A stretch of DNA of 64,000 bases. It comes from Pedobacter sp. SL55. Lineage in GTDB: Bacteria; Bacteroidota; Bacteroidia; Sphingobacteriales; Sphingobacteriaceae. Below the pieces are notes generated by a model. It searched no databases, was not told the origin of the DNA, and saw nothing but the letters and a program-made list of their open reading frames with translations. The DNA lies in contig NZ_CP113059.1 in the NCBI RefSeq assembly GCF_026625705.1, forward strand, positions 1,116,001 through 1,180,000, given 5' to 3'. The translations under genes and the position numbers were made by a program. Positions 54,122 through 63,958 of this stretch are shown here, one piece after another (within the stretch, counting starts at the first letter, position 1; every line of letters starts with the position of its first letter).

Positions 54122-54961
54122 TTACTCAAAAACTACGGTCTTGTTACCCACTACAAAAACCCGATCATCAAACACCAACTCCAAAGCTTTGCTTAACACC
54201 GATTTTTCAATTTCTCTACCAGCAATAGCCATTTGCTTAGCACCATAAGTATGGTTTACGTGTATGGTTTGCTGATTAATGATTGGACCTTCGTCTAAAT
54301 CGTTAGTAACAAAATGTGCCGTTGCACCAATAATTTTTACACCGCGTTTAAAAGCCTGCTGGTACGGACTAGCGCCAATAAAAGCTGGCAAAAACGAATG
54401 GTGTATATTGATAATTTGATGCTTGTACTTGGCCACAAAACTAGGCGAAATGATCCGCATGAATTTCGCCAATACAATATAGTCCAATTCATACTGATCT
54501 AGCTGTGCTATAATTGCACTTTCAAACTCTTCTTTAGAGATATTCTCGTGAGAGATGTAGTGGAATGGCACATCTAGCTTTTCTGAAAGTTCTTTTAAAT
54601 TTTCATAGTTACCAATTACACATTTAACCTCTGCTCCTAGCGTTTTAAAATAATTTCTTATCAAAATATCCGACAAACAATGAAACTCCTTAGTTACCAA
54701 TACCGCAATACTTTTATCTGCTTTGGGTACTACCTCTATCAAAGCATTTTTTGGCAATGCGTTTTGTAATTCTAATTTTAATTCTTCCGCATTTTCTATG
54801 AGGTTGCCACAAGAAATCCTAGCAAAAAAACGTTGTTCTTCTTCATCTACAAACTCACGCATAGCGATGATATTGAGCTTGTGGTTTGCCAAAATACGAG
54901 TGATATTGGCTACCAAGCCCACTTCATCTTTACATTGTATTAAAACTAAAAGCTTATTCAT
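54122..54961 (-). CDS. purU: formyltetrahydrofolate deformylase
   Basis: 279 residues. An N-terminal ACT domain (about 1-80; LVLIQCKDEVGLVANITRIL) is followed by a formyl-transferase-type catalytic domain. The latter carries HHSFLPAFIGASPYQQAFKRGVKIIGATAHF and DLDEGPII, which hold the catalytic His and Asp. It releases formate from 10-formyl-tetrahydrofolate to balance one-carbon pools and supply formate to purine synthesis. Full length. Confidence 0.93.
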   Translation of the reverse strand: MNKLLVLIQCKDEVGLVANITRILANHKLNIIAMREFVDEEEQRFFARISCGNLIENAEELKLELQNALPKNALIEVVPKADKSIAVLVTKEFHCLSDILIRNYFKTLGAEVKCVIGNYENLKELSEKLDVPFHYISHENISKEEFESAIIAQLDQYELDYIVLAKFMRIISPSFVAKYKHQIINIHHSFLPAFIGASPYQQAFKRGVKIIGATAHFVTNDLDEGPIINQQTIHVNHTYGAKQMAIAGREIEKSVLSKALELVFDDRVFVVGNKTVVFE

Positions 54962-55095
54962 GAGCTAAATATAGCATTTAGGTAGAAATGAAATATAGCC
55001 CTCGTCGTTAATTTTGTTATTTTGTATGAGATTTGTCACAGTACCTGTCCCGATTACGGGATGCACAGCTATTTGGAAATATGAGTTACAATAAA

Positions 55096-55112
55096 ATCTG
55101 TGCATCTGTGGC
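55096..55112. repeat. interspersed repeat arm
   Basis: ATCTGTGCATCTGTGGC is the exact reverse complement of the left arm at 13940-13956. Here it is a single arm just ahead of rmuC. Confidence 0.65.
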
Positions 55113-55126
55113 TTAAAAAAATTAAT

Positions 55127-56404
55127 ATGGAAATCATTATTGTTGCTTTATTGGCAATCATTATTATTTTTTTGGTGGTTTTGCTTACCAAAAAATCGAG
55201 TAAACCAAATGAGCAAGAATTACCTGCTGTGGCTATTCTAAAAGATGAAAATCAACGTTTGCAGCAAGAACTTACCCAATTAAGAGCCAATTATATTAAT
55301 GAAAATAACAGGGCTACCCGTGCCGAAGAAAACCTAAAAGCACAACGCGAAATTGCCTTTAAACAGCAACAAAATTTAGAAGAACTACAGCAAAGGTTTA
55401 ATATAGAATTTTCCAATATCGCCAACAAAATTTTAGATGAAAAATCGGCGAAGTTTACTTTGCAAAACCAAAGCAATTTAGATCAAATTCTTAATCCGCT
55501 AAAAGCAAATATCAAAGCTTTTGAAGAGAAAGTAGATAAAGTTTACCAGACCGAGGCAGCCGAACGTAGCCAACTGAAAGGTGTTATTTTTCAGTTGATG
55601 GATCAAAGTAAACAGATACAAACCGATGCCAATAATTTAACCAAGGCCCTAAAAGGAGATAATAAAAAACAGGGCAGTTGGGGCGAAATTATCTTGGAAA
55701 GAGTGTTGGAAACATCGGGCTTGGTTAAAGACAGAGAATATACCATCCAAAAAAGCTTAAATAACAGCGAGGGCGAACGTTTTCAACCTGATGTGGTCAT
55801 CAACCTTCCCGACGATAAAAATTTGATTGTAGACGCTAAAATATCGTTGGTAGCCTATGAAAGAATGATTAATGCAGAAACCGAAGAGGAAAAAACGCTT
55901 TACCTTAAACAGCACCTAATTTCTATCAAAAATCATATCGATGGTTTGTCGGCTAAAAATTATCAGCATTTGTATGCCATTAACTCGCCAGATTTTGTCT
56001 TGTTATTTATACCCATTGAGGCTTCTTTTAGTGTAACTGTGCAGGCAGATACCGAACTTTTTAATTATGCTTGGAATAAAAAAGTGGTTTTGGTTAGCCC
56101 TACCACGCTATTAGCCACTTTACGCACCATTGCCAGCATTTGGAAAGTAGACAGACAAAACAAAAACGTATTTGAAATTGCTAAAGAAGCTGGCGGTTTG
56201 TATGACAAATTTGTTGGTTTTATTAAAGATATGGAAGATATAGAAAGGAGTTTAACAAATTCGCAAAAAGCTTATAACGAAGCTTTTAAAAAACTACAAT
56301 ATGGCTCTGGAAACCTAATTACTAGAGCCGAGAAAATAAAAAAGCTTGGTGCCAAAACAAACAAACAGATAGATCAAAAATTTTTAGATAGCGAAGACTT
56401 ATAG
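55127..56404 (+). CDS. rmuC: DNA recombination protein RmuC
   Basis: 425 residues from ATG 55127. An upstream in-frame GTG at 55100 lies in an interspersed repeat and is rejected. An N-terminal transmembrane helix (about 4-22) is followed by a coiled coil (about 40-135), then the RmuC nuclease-like domain: GSWGEIILERVLETSGL, FQPDVVINLPDDKNLIVDAKISL and FIPIEASF. A role in limiting inversions at short repeats is known for E. coli. Its 3' end overlaps the glycosyltransferase stop by 6 bp. Confidence 0.92.
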   Translation: MEIIIVALLAIIIIFLVVLLTKKSSKPNEQELPAVAILKDENQRLQQELTQLRANYINENNRATRAEENLKAQREIAFKQQQNLEELQQRFNIEFSNIANKILDEKSAKFTLQNQSNLDQILNPLKANIKAFEEKVDKVYQTEAAERSQLKGVIFQLMDQSKQIQTDANNLTKALKGDNKKQGSWGEIILERVLETSGLVKDREYTIQKSLNNSEGERFQPDVVINLPDDKNLIVDAKISLVAYERMINAETEEEKTLYLKQHLISIKNHIDGLSAKNYQHLYAINSPDFVLLFIPIEASFSVTVQADTELFNYAWNKKVVLVSPTTLLATLRTIASIWKVDRQNKNVFEIAKEAGGLYDKFVGFIKDMEDIERSLTNSQKAYNEAFKKLQYGSGNLITRAEKIKKLGAKTNKQIDQKFLDSEDL

Positions 56405-57646
56405 ATTTTCTATCAACTTAACTAATTTTTCTTCTTGCCCCTGCCTGCTCAGTTCGTAAAGTTCTTCTGGCGTTCTATTAATTTTCGTCGGATTTTCCTT
56501 TAAATTATTATCTATCTCATTTTTAAGCACTGCAATAATTTCCTCCTCATTTTCACAAACAAAACCAGCATCATATTTCTTTATACTTTCTTCTAAATCG
56601 CCGGCATCATTTAATGGCAGTAAAATAGGTTTTTGAAAAGCTAAATATTCATATTGCTTTGTAGTAATAATTTCTTGTCTTTTACCATATTTTAAATGAA
56701 AAAACATAGTTGCACTATATAATTCTGAATAAGCCTGTGCAATAGGCATTTTAGGAGTAATGTGTGTATAAGGCTCTAAATTAAATTGTTTAATTATTTC
56801 TTTTAGTTTTAAAGAGCTTTCTGAACCAATAAATTTTAGTTGAAAGTGTTTTGGCTGTATAACGTACAAATCTATCAGCCTTCTCAGCGCTTTAAAAAAA
56901 GTAATATCCTCTAACTGATCATTATAAACCGTTCCAAGGTAAACCAATTTAAAAGTATAAGGGTGGTGTTTAATTAAATTAAAATTGATTTTCTTTAAAT
57001 CGTAGCCATTTCTAATTACCGCTATAGAGGGCTTGTATTTTTCTGGAAAAAGATTTTTGATAGAGTCTGAAATGGTGACAATTAAATCTGCCGCTTTTAA
57101 ATTTCTAAGCTCTTTTCTTTTCAAGAACCTTTTTCTTAGAAACGATAATATTTTATTGTCTTCTATTTGCTTATAACCAAAAACTCCTGGATCTCTATAA
57201 TCTAAAACTAATTTACAACCAAACTCTTGTTTTAGTGTATAACCTAAATTGTGTATAGCAATTGATGGAAACGAAACAAAGATGATGTCTTCTGTAGTAA
57301 GCTGAATATTTGTTTTCTTTTTATAGTTATCAAACTCTCTTCCTAGATCAAAAATTTCTTTACCAGCGAAAAAAAAATAGAGCGCCAACCAAAATTTAGC
57401 AGGTATCCGGCGCCCACTCTCTATCAAATTTTTATAAATATTATGAAAAAAACCTTGTGTATAACTCAGCGGTATTTCTACTAAATTTCCCTTTATTTTG
57501 ATTGGTCTTTCTACCTTATTTCTATTTCCGTAAACAAAATGTACTTCGTAAGATTGAGCTAAATTTTCGGCTATACTCAGTAACCTATTGAATCCGGTTT
57601 GGTAAGTTTCCTTGCCATGATAAGAAAATATAAAAATACGCTTCAA
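56399..57646 (-). CDS. glycosyltransferase family 4 protein
   Basis: 415 residues of GT-B fold. The N-terminal half starts RIFIFSYHGKETYQTG. The C-terminal half carries LVYLGTVYNDQLED, a KLKYGKRQEI-like acceptor loop and YEYLAFQKPILLPLNDAGDLEE with the donor-binding residues. No upstream ATG exists in frame, so the start is probably the TTG at 57646. Likely cell-surface glycan synthesis; no glycan neighbours are adjacent, so it may be an orphan. Confidence 0.78.
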   Translation of the reverse strand: MKRIFIFSYHGKETYQTGFNRLLSIAENLAQSYEVHFVYGNRNKVERPIKIKGNLVEIPLSYTQGFFHNIYKNLIESGRRIPAKFWLALYFFFAGKEIFDLGREFDNYKKKTNIQLTTEDIIFVSFPSIAIHNLGYTLKQEFGCKLVLDYRDPGVFGYKQIEDNKILSFLRKRFLKRKELRNLKAADLIVTISDSIKNLFPEKYKPSIAVIRNGYDLKKINFNLIKHHPYTFKLVYLGTVYNDQLEDITFFKALRRLIDLYVIQPKHFQLKFIGSESSLKLKEIIKQFNLEPYTHITPKMPIAQAYSELYSATMFFHLKYGKRQEIITTKQYEYLAFQKPILLPLNDAGDLEESIKKYDAGFVCENEEEIIAVLKNEIDNNLKENPTKINRTPEELYELSRQGQEEKLVKLIENL

Positions 57647-57737
57647 CAGTTTGGTTTTAGAAAGCCAATATATTGAATATGTGGTAAATATTTAAAAATA
57701 AATATATGAAAGGTAATCCCGAGTTGATAAAAGCCCA

Positions 57738-58778
57738 TTATCCTTTAAAAGCGTTCCATCCTTGTGCTTTTAGCTCATGTACTACATCAGATTTTGATAT
57801 CATTTTTACACCCGAGTTTTTATCAGTGATATGACCAATGATACTGATATCTACATCATTCTTAAGCTTTTCGTAATCGGATTGTTTAATGGTAAAAAGC
57901 AATTCGTAATCTTCGCCGCCATTGAGTGCACAAACCGTTGGGTCTAGACCCAATTCTCTAGCGGTTTCGTAAGTTACGGGATCAATTGGTAATTTATCTT
58001 CGTAAATGGTACAGCCTTTATCGCTTTGCGTGGCAATATGCAAAATTTCAGAAGCTAAACCATCCGAAACGTCTATCATTGAAGTAGGTTTGATCTTTAA
58101 TTGAGCTAATAAATCTACCACATCCCTACGTCCTTCGGGTTTTAATTGGCGTTCTATGATGTAATCTTTACCTTCTAAATCTGGCTGAATTTGCGGATTT
58201 TCTAAGAAAACCTGCTTTTCTCTTTCTAAAATTTGCAAGCCCACATAAGCACCGCCCAAATCGCCAGAAACGCAAAGTAAATCGCCTTCGCCGGCACCAT
58301 TTCTGTAGGTTACATCTTCTTTTGCGGCATAGCCGATGCTAGTAATGCTAATGACCAAACCTTGCTTGCTTGCCGAAGTATCGCCGCCAATTAAATCTAT
58401 ATTAAATTTATTGCAGGCCAACTCAATACCTTTGTAAATTTCTTCGATAGCTTCTAAGGGAAACTTACTAGAAACCCCCAAGGATACAGTAATCTGCGTT
58501 GCTATACCATTCATGGCATAAATATCGCTTAAATTAACCTGCACCGCTTTGTAACCTAAGTGCATTAACGGAACGTAAGAAAGGTCAAAATGTATACCTT
58601 CTAGCAATAAATCTGTAGAGATTAAAGTCTGTTTATCCTTAAAATCAAGCACTGCAGCATCATCGCCAACTCCTTTAACCGAACTTTCATGCTTAACTTT
58701 AAAGTGATCTGTTAAGTGTTTAATCAGTCCAAATTCTCCTAATTCTTCTAATGAAGTACGCTCTTTATTCTCGAACAT
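57738..58778 (-). CDS. thiL: thiamine-phosphate kinase
   Basis: 346 residues; converts thiamine monophosphate to the active diphosphate with ATP. It is an AIRS/PurM-like fold with GVGDDAAVLDFKD (about 41-53), LIGGDTSASK, the GGAYVGLQIL segment, DVSDGLASEI and GGEDYELLF. It overlaps the S41 peptidase gene upstream by 1 nt, so both are translated from one message. No other thi gene is nearby. Confidence 0.93.
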   Translation of the reverse strand: MFENKERTSLEELGEFGLIKHLTDHFKVKHESSVKGVGDDAAVLDFKDKQTLISTDLLLEGIHFDLSYVPLMHLGYKAVQVNLSDIYAMNGIATQITVSLGVSSKFPLEAIEEIYKGIELACNKFNIDLIGGDTSASKQGLVISITSIGYAAKEDVTYRNGAGEGDLLCVSGDLGGAYVGLQILEREKQVFLENPQIQPDLEGKDYIIERQLKPEGRRDVVDLLAQLKIKPTSMIDVSDGLASEILHIATQSDKGCTIYEDKLPIDPVTYETARELGLDPTVCALNGGEDYELLFTIKQSDYEKLKNDVDISIIGHITDKNSGVKMISKSDVVHELKAQGWNAFKG

Positions 58779-60331
58779 TATATTTTTCCTTTAATATCTG
58801 TTAAAATCCATTGTAACTCTCTATCGTAGTTACTTATTCTATCTTTTAAGGTCGATTGTATTTCTACGTCTGGAAAAACGCCTCTACCATACAAATCTTG
58901 TTGATAAATAGGAGCCATCCTGTTTAATCCGAACCTTAAAGCTAATTTACTATTTTTCAAAGTAACTACTGGCATTCTACCAGCTGTACATTGATTAAAT
59001 CCGCCGCCGGTTTCTATACCTACAAAAGTAGCTCTATTTATTCCTTTTAAATTAGCACTTAGCAAAGAAGATGCAGAAAAACTAAATTCGTTTATCAATA
59101 CATATACCTTGCCTTTGTAATTATTTTTGTGAGGCTTTTGAGGTTGATATCCTTTCATGAAAGAAAAGAAGTTACCTTCCTTATCTTCATAAATATTACT
59201 GTTATCGTTAAAGCCAGTAAGGTAATACCTCAATTTTTTTAAGCCAGTTTGATATTTGTCTGCATTAAAACCACCGTTGTTAATTGGCTTAGCTAAATAC
59301 ACAAATTCTTTATCTGTTAAGTATGCAAACAAGTCCAAACTAGAGCTCAAAAGTCCACCAGGATTGTTCCTAATATCTATGACTAAATTCTTACTTTTTG
59401 ATAAAGAGATACTATCGAAAACCTGTTTATAAAAAAGTGTAAAATTAGCACCAGCTACACTAAAACTCTTAATTTTTAGGTAAGCAATATCTTTTTCTTG
59501 GTCTAAAAATTTAAAATCTAGCTGATATTCTCCATTTACTTTCGCACCTCTATGTTTTAGCGTTTCTTTTATCTTTTTAACAGGTGCTTTCGCAACATTT
59601 TTAGCCGAATCTAATTTCTTTTTTTCTTCAGCATCTTTCTTCTTATCATAAAAAGAAACAAAAGTGTTGATCACTGCACTATCAGTTTTAAACTTGATGG
59701 CTACACTATCTTGCTCTGAAAAATAGATTTTGTAAAGACTTGCAAAATTTCTTTCTATCCGCTTATTTCTTGATAGTGAGTTATACCCATCATAACTAAA
59801 ACCTGTGGAAACAATGTTGAATATCTCTTTTGGAGCCAAACCATCGATCTCCAAAATCTCGCTACCTGTTTTTATTTGCCTGTTTTTACTTTTGTTGTTA
59901 ATCACTATCAATTTATCATCAGCAACTGCATAAGTAAACTGATGGAGCGGATAAACTTTATTTTTCGCAGTTTCTCGTTCTGCTTTATCTTTTACAATTA
60001 CCGATGGAAAACGTAAAGCCGTATGCCCACATTTAATGGCAGCAACTACTGGCGAAAGTTGTTGATAAAATTGATTAGTTGTAAGTGGTTCATTAATAGC
60101 ATTTTTTAAGCTATCGAATTTAAAATCGAGTTGATTTTTTGAAATATACCAATACAAACCTGGGTGTCCATCTTTTAAAATTTGATGAGCTAGCTCTACA
60201 TCTTGCCGTAAACTTTCTATGCTGTGCTTTTTCTCTGTAATGGCAAAATTATAATCCTTTACAGAAGAGCAAGCAGCAAACGAAACTGCAGTTATTAACA
60301 ATAAATTTCTAAAAAAGCGTCGCTTAAACAT
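58778..60331 (-). CDS. S41 family peptidase (C-terminal processing type), lipoprotein
   Basis: 517 residues with a lipoprotein signal (ITAVSFAACSS). A helical N-terminal region is followed by a PDZ-like segment (about 150-180, GSEILEIDGLAPKEIF) and the S41 domain. The latter has KNLVIDIRNNPGGLLSSSLDLFAYL and the catalytic Ser in INEFSFSASSLL. It is a periplasmic tail-specific-type protease. The catalytic Lys is not clearly identified by eye. It starts 1 nt after the nadA stop, so it shares a transcript with nadA and thiL. Confidence 0.87.
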   Translation of the reverse strand: MFKRRFFRNLLLITAVSFAACSSVKDYNFAITEKKHSIESLRQDVELAHQILKDGHPGLYWYISKNQLDFKFDSLKNAINEPLTTNQFYQQLSPVVAAIKCGHTALRFPSVIVKDKAERETAKNKVYPLHQFTYAVADDKLIVINNKSKNRQIKTGSEILEIDGLAPKEIFNIVSTGFSYDGYNSLSRNKRIERNFASLYKIYFSEQDSVAIKFKTDSAVINTFVSFYDKKKDAEEKKKLDSAKNVAKAPVKKIKETLKHRGAKVNGEYQLDFKFLDQEKDIAYLKIKSFSVAGANFTLFYKQVFDSISLSKSKNLVIDIRNNPGGLLSSSLDLFAYLTDKEFVYLAKPINNGGFNADKYQTGLKKLRYYLTGFNDNSNIYEDKEGNFFSFMKGYQPQKPHKNNYKGKVYVLINEFSFSASSLLSANLKGINRATFVGIETGGGFNQCTAGRMPVVTLKNSKLALRFGLNRMAPIYQQDLYGRGVFPDVEIQSTLKDRISNYDRELQWILTDIKGKI

Positions 60332-60332
60332 C

Positions 60333-61325
60333 CTACAAGCCCAATTGTGCAGAAATTGCTAACATTCTTTCAATGGGTTTTCTAGCTTCTTCAATGATAT
60401 TTGCTGGTACAGTAACTTCTGGCATTCCGTTTTTGATACACAAGTAGAGTTTTTCTAAAGTATTGCGTTTCATGTAAGGACAATCGTTACAGGCACAAGC
60501 GTTGGTAGGAGGGGCCGGAATAAAAGTTTTATCTTGACAAGCCTTCTGCATTTGGTGGATAATTCCACTTTCTGTAGCTACAATGAATTCTTTTGCATCA
60601 CTGTTGATGCTGTATTTCAACAATCCGGTGGTAGAACCAATGTAATCTGCCATTTGCAACACAGATTCTTCACACTCTGGATGTGCAATAAACTTCGCAT
60701 TCGGGTGACGCTCTTTTAGTTTCGTGATTTTTTCACGAGAAAAAATTTCATGCACCATACAAGCGCCATTCCACAAAACTAGATCTCTACCTGTTTTTTT
60801 GGCTACCCAAGCACCTAAGTTTTTATCCGGACCAAAGATAATTTTTTGATCTTTTGGCAAGCTTTCCACAATTTGTACCGCATTTGTTGATGTACACACA
60901 ATGTCACTCAAAGCCTTCAGCTCAGCGGTACAATTCACATAGGTAATTACCAAATGATCAGGATATTTCTCCTTAAACTTTTTAAACAAATGCGGTGGAC
61001 AACTGTCTGCCAACGAACATCCAGCTTTTAAATCAGGCAATAAAACCTTTTTTTGTGGCGATAAAATTTTGGCTGTTTCTGCCATAAAATGCACGCCAGC
61101 AAAAACAATCACATCAGCTTCTGTTTTAGCAGCTTCTTGCGATAAACCTAAACTGTCGCCAATGTAATCTGCAATATCTTGTATATCAGGATCTTGATAA
61201 TAATGCGCTAAAATAATCGCATTTTTTTCTTTTTTTAGTCGCTCTATTTCCGCAAATAAATCCAACGTTGGATCTATTTTTTCTTCTACGTAACCTTTTC
61301 TATTCAGTTCTTCTAAAATTTCCAT
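60333..61325 (-). CDS. nadA: quinolinate synthase
   Basis: 330 residues; condenses iminoaspartate with dihydroxyacetone phosphate to quinolinate in NAD synthesis, using a [4Fe-4S] cluster. Likely cluster ligands are Cys103 (GCSLADS), Cys189 ([10 protein letters not shown]) and Cys282 (ACACNDCP). [21 protein letters not shown] and HPECEESVL are further family motifs. Divergent from nadB, which makes its substrate, across a 475-bp AT-rich gap. Confidence 0.96.
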   Translation of the reverse strand: MEILEELNRKGYVEEKIDPTLDLFAEIERLKKEKNAIILAHYYQDPDIQDIADYIGDSLGLSQEAAKTEADVIVFAGVHFMAETAKILSPQKKVLLPDLKAGCSLADSCPPHLFKKFKEKYPDHLVITYVNCTAELKALSDIVCTSTNAVQIVESLPKDQKIIFGPDKNLGAWVAKKTGRDLVLWNGACMVHEIFSREKITKLKERHPNAKFIAHPECEESVLQMADYIGSTTGLLKYSINSDAKEFIVATESGIIHQMQKACQDKTFIPAPPTNACACNDCPYMKRNTLEKLYLCIKNGMPEVTVPANIIEEARKPIERMLAISAQLGL

Positions 61326-61800
61326 TACTGTGCTTTTTAGCTACAAATGCTTTTTAAGTAGTCGTTAATTTTTTTGTAAAGATACAGAGCTTTCCACTTT
61401 ATCAACGCTTCAAACAAAATATAATTTAATTAAATAAATAGATTCTTATTCTTTATTAGTGTGTTGAAACTGTTAGAAAGAATCATAAAAAAATGTTGTA
61501 AAATGACTTATCCCATAGTTATCCACAAATTTTATGATTTTTTAATTTAAACTTACGTTGATTCTCAATGTTATACTTTTTTGTGTTTTAAATTATCAAT
61601 ATCAAAATGTGTATTGTTAAGTATGTTGTTAAAAGTTGATAACCTACATAAATGTGCTTAAAAAATCTGCAAAAGATTGTGTCAAACTTGGCTTTTTACT
61701 TAGCTTTAAACAATCAAAAATAGTTGTTATGATAATTTATACAATCAATTCACAGGGTTGTTAACGTTATCCACATACTTATTACATATTTTATAATTTA
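61326..61800. other. AT-rich nadA-nadB intergenic region, candidate replication origin
   Basis: No gene is visible in 475 bp of strongly AT-rich DNA. Two perfect DnaA boxes TTATCCACA lie at 61519-61527 and 61767-61775. More occur in nadB at 62295-62303 (minus strand) and 63345-63353. An AT-only tract near 61421-61440 could be an unwinding element. Genes on either side point away. The nadA promoter is also here. Origin status is a hypothesis; the region could simply be a divergent promoter. Confidence 0.45.
61377..61405 (-). promoter_or_regulatory. promoter of nadA
   Basis: On the minus strand, TTG (61405-61403), 18 nt, then TATCTTTA (61384-61377), one mismatch to TAnnTTTG. It lies about 50 bp before the nadA ATG. 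Confidence 0.5.
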
Positions 61801-63387
61801 ATGAAGAAAGTCAATTTTTTAGTCATAGGATCGGGGATAGCGGGATTAAGTTTTGCACTTAAAGCAGCTAAATATGGTAAGGTACTGATAGTTACCAAAT
61901 CTAACGAAGACGAATCCAATACGAAGTATGCCCAGGGTGGTGTAGCTGTAGTTGTGGATAAGTCCGATTCCTTCGAAAAACATATACAAGATACGCTAAT
62001 TGCGGGAGATGGTTTGTGTGATAAGGATATTGTGGAAATCGTAGTAAAAGAAGGGCCAGAGCGTATTCAAGAGATTATTGATTATGGAATTAACTTCGAT
62101 AGAAATAATGCTGGCGTTTATGATTTGGCAAAAGAAGGAGGACATTCTGAACACAGAGTGCTTCATTATAAGGATGTTACAGGTTACGAAATTGAAAGTG
62201 TTTTGTTGAAGCAAATCCATCAGAATGAGAATATAGAGATCTTAACCCATTATTTCTGTTTAGAACTAATTACTCAACATCACTTGGGTAAACATGTGGA
62301 TAAAAGTAGTACAGATATTAATTGTTATGGTATTTATGCTTTTAACACTGAAAATAACCATGTAGAAAAGATTTTGGCCAACGTTACTGTGTTGGCAAGT
62401 GGTGGAGCTGGGCATATTTATGCAAATACTACCAATCCAGTTATTGCCACAGGCGATGGTATGGCGATGGTTTACCGTGCAAAAGGTAAAGTGAGAAATA
62501 TGGAATTTATCCAATTTCATCCAACAGCTTTGTATCATCCAGGAGAGTATCCTTCCTTCTTAATATCTGAAGCGGTTAGGGGATTTGGTGGTGTTTTACG
62601 TAGGAGAAATGGCGAAGAATTTATGTACGAATACGATGAACGTGGTTCTTTAGCTCCTCGTGATATCGTAGCTCGTGCTATAGATAATGAAATGAAAAAA
62701 TCGGGCGATGATTTTGTGTATTTAGACATTACAATGCGCAAGAAAGCGGATATTTTGACTCATTTTCCTAACATTTACGCCAAATGTTTATCTATTGGTA
62801 TAGATATGACTAAAGATTATATACCGGTAACGCCAGCTTGCCATTACATGTGTGGAGGGGTTTTGGTAGATGAAAACGGAAAATCATCTATTAACAATTT
62901 ATATGCTTGTGGCGAGGTTTCGTCAACTGGTTTACATGGTGCTAATCGTTTGGCTTCCAATTCATTATTAGAAGCTACTGTTTTTGCACATCGTATTTTC
63001 TTATCAGCGATAGAGACTTATCAACATAATGTGATTCCAGATAACATTCCAGAATGGGATGATAAAGGTGTAATTCAATCTAACGAAGATATTCTGGTTA
63101 CACACAATTTGAGAGAAACTCAGAAAATTATGAGTGATTATGTCGGTATCGTACGCTCTGATTTTAGGCTGGATAGGGCCTTAAGGAGGTTGTATCTATT
63201 GTTCGAAGAAACAGAAGAATTTTATAAAAATAATAAGGTATCAGTGAAGTTATGTGAGTTACGTAACGTGATTCAGGTGGCGTATATGGTAATTAAATCG
63301 GCCAAAGCCAGGAAAGAAAGTAGGGGATTACATTATACCACAGATTATCCACAACATGCAAGCGAATTGGTTGATACTATCATCTAG
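61801..63387 (+). CDS. nadB: L-aspartate oxidase
   Basis: 528 residues; FAD enzyme oxidising aspartate to iminoaspartate, the first step of NAD synthesis. The N-terminal FAD loop is GSGIAGLSFALKAAKYG. Substrate-domain motifs are TKYAQGGVAVV, GGHSEHRVLHYKD, QFHPTALYHPG and HYMCGGVLVD, followed by LHGANRLASNSLLEA. A helical C-terminal domain follows. It is divergent from nadA, and the nadA/nadB products work in sequence. Two perfect DnaA boxes lie inside the coding sequence. Full length. Confidence 0.96.
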   Translation: MKKVNFLVIGSGIAGLSFALKAAKYGKVLIVTKSNEDESNTKYAQGGVAVVVDKSDSFEKHIQDTLIAGDGLCDKDIVEIVVKEGPERIQEIIDYGINFDRNNAGVYDLAKEGGHSEHRVLHYKDVTGYEIESVLLKQIHQNENIEILTHYFCLELITQHHLGKHVDKSSTDINCYGIYAFNTENNHVEKILANVTVLASGGAGHIYANTTNPVIATGDGMAMVYRAKGKVRNMEFIQFHPTALYHPGEYPSFLISEAVRGFGGVLRRRNGEEFMYEYDERGSLAPRDIVARAIDNEMKKSGDDFVYLDITMRKKADILTHFPNIYAKCLSIGIDMTKDYIPVTPACHYMCGGVLVDENGKSSINNLYACGEVSSTGLHGANRLASNSLLEATVFAHRIFLSAIETYQHNVIPDNIPEWDDKGVIQSNEDILVTHNLRETQKIMSDYVGIVRSDFRLDRALRRLYLLFEETEEFYKNNKVSVKLCELRNVIQVAYMVIKSAKARKESRGLHYTTDYPQHASELVDTII

Positions 63388-63448
63388 TTTACAGTTTTCA
63401 ATAATCAGTTTACAGTCTAATATCTAAATACTAACTACTAATTATCTC

Positions 63449-63958
63449 ATGTCTATTATATTACCAGTAAAAGGAGTTAATCCACAGTTTGGAAGTGATT
63501 GTTTTATAGCTCCTAATGCCACAATTGTTGGCGATGTTAAAGTAGGAAAAAACTGTTCCATTTGGTTTAATGCCGTAGTTAGGGGAGATGTGAACAGTAT
63601 AACTATTGGCAACGAAAGCAATATTCAAGATGGTGCAGTAATTCATGCTACTTATTTAAAAGCAGCAACAATTATTGGTAATAGAGTAAACGTGGGTCAC
63701 AATGCAATTGTACACGGTTGTACGGTAAAAGACAATGTGTTAATAGGTATGGGTGCAATAGTAATGGATAATGCGGTTGTTGATGAATATTGTATCATAG
63801 CTGCTGGAGCTGTGGTTTTAGAGAATACCATTTGCGAGAGTGGTTATATCTACGCTGGTACTCCTGCAAAAAAAATAAAGCCCATTACTGAAGAGCAACG
63901 GGCTTTATTGAATAAACTGCCTGATAATTATATCATGTATGCAGATTGGTTTAAGTAG
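63449..63958 (+). CDS. gamma-carbonic anhydrase family protein (YrdA-like)
   Basis: 169 residues, a left-handed beta-helix of hexapeptide repeats (ATIVGDVKVGKNCSIWFNAVVRGDV). Metal-site His residues are in VIHATYLKA and VGHNAIVHG, matching the gamma-CA/YrdA group. It probably forms a trimer. Whether it has carbonic anhydrase activity or is an acyltransferase-like relative is uncertain. It starts 61 bp after nadB and may be co-transcribed. Confidence 0.9.
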   Translation: MSIILPVKGVNPQFGSDCFIAPNATIVGDVKVGKNCSIWFNAVVRGDVNSITIGNESNIQDGAVIHATYLKAATIIGNRVNVGHNAIVHGCTVKDNVLIGMGAIVMDNAVVDEYCIIAAGAVVLENTICESGYIYAGTPAKKIKPITEEQRALLNKLPDNYIMYADWFK

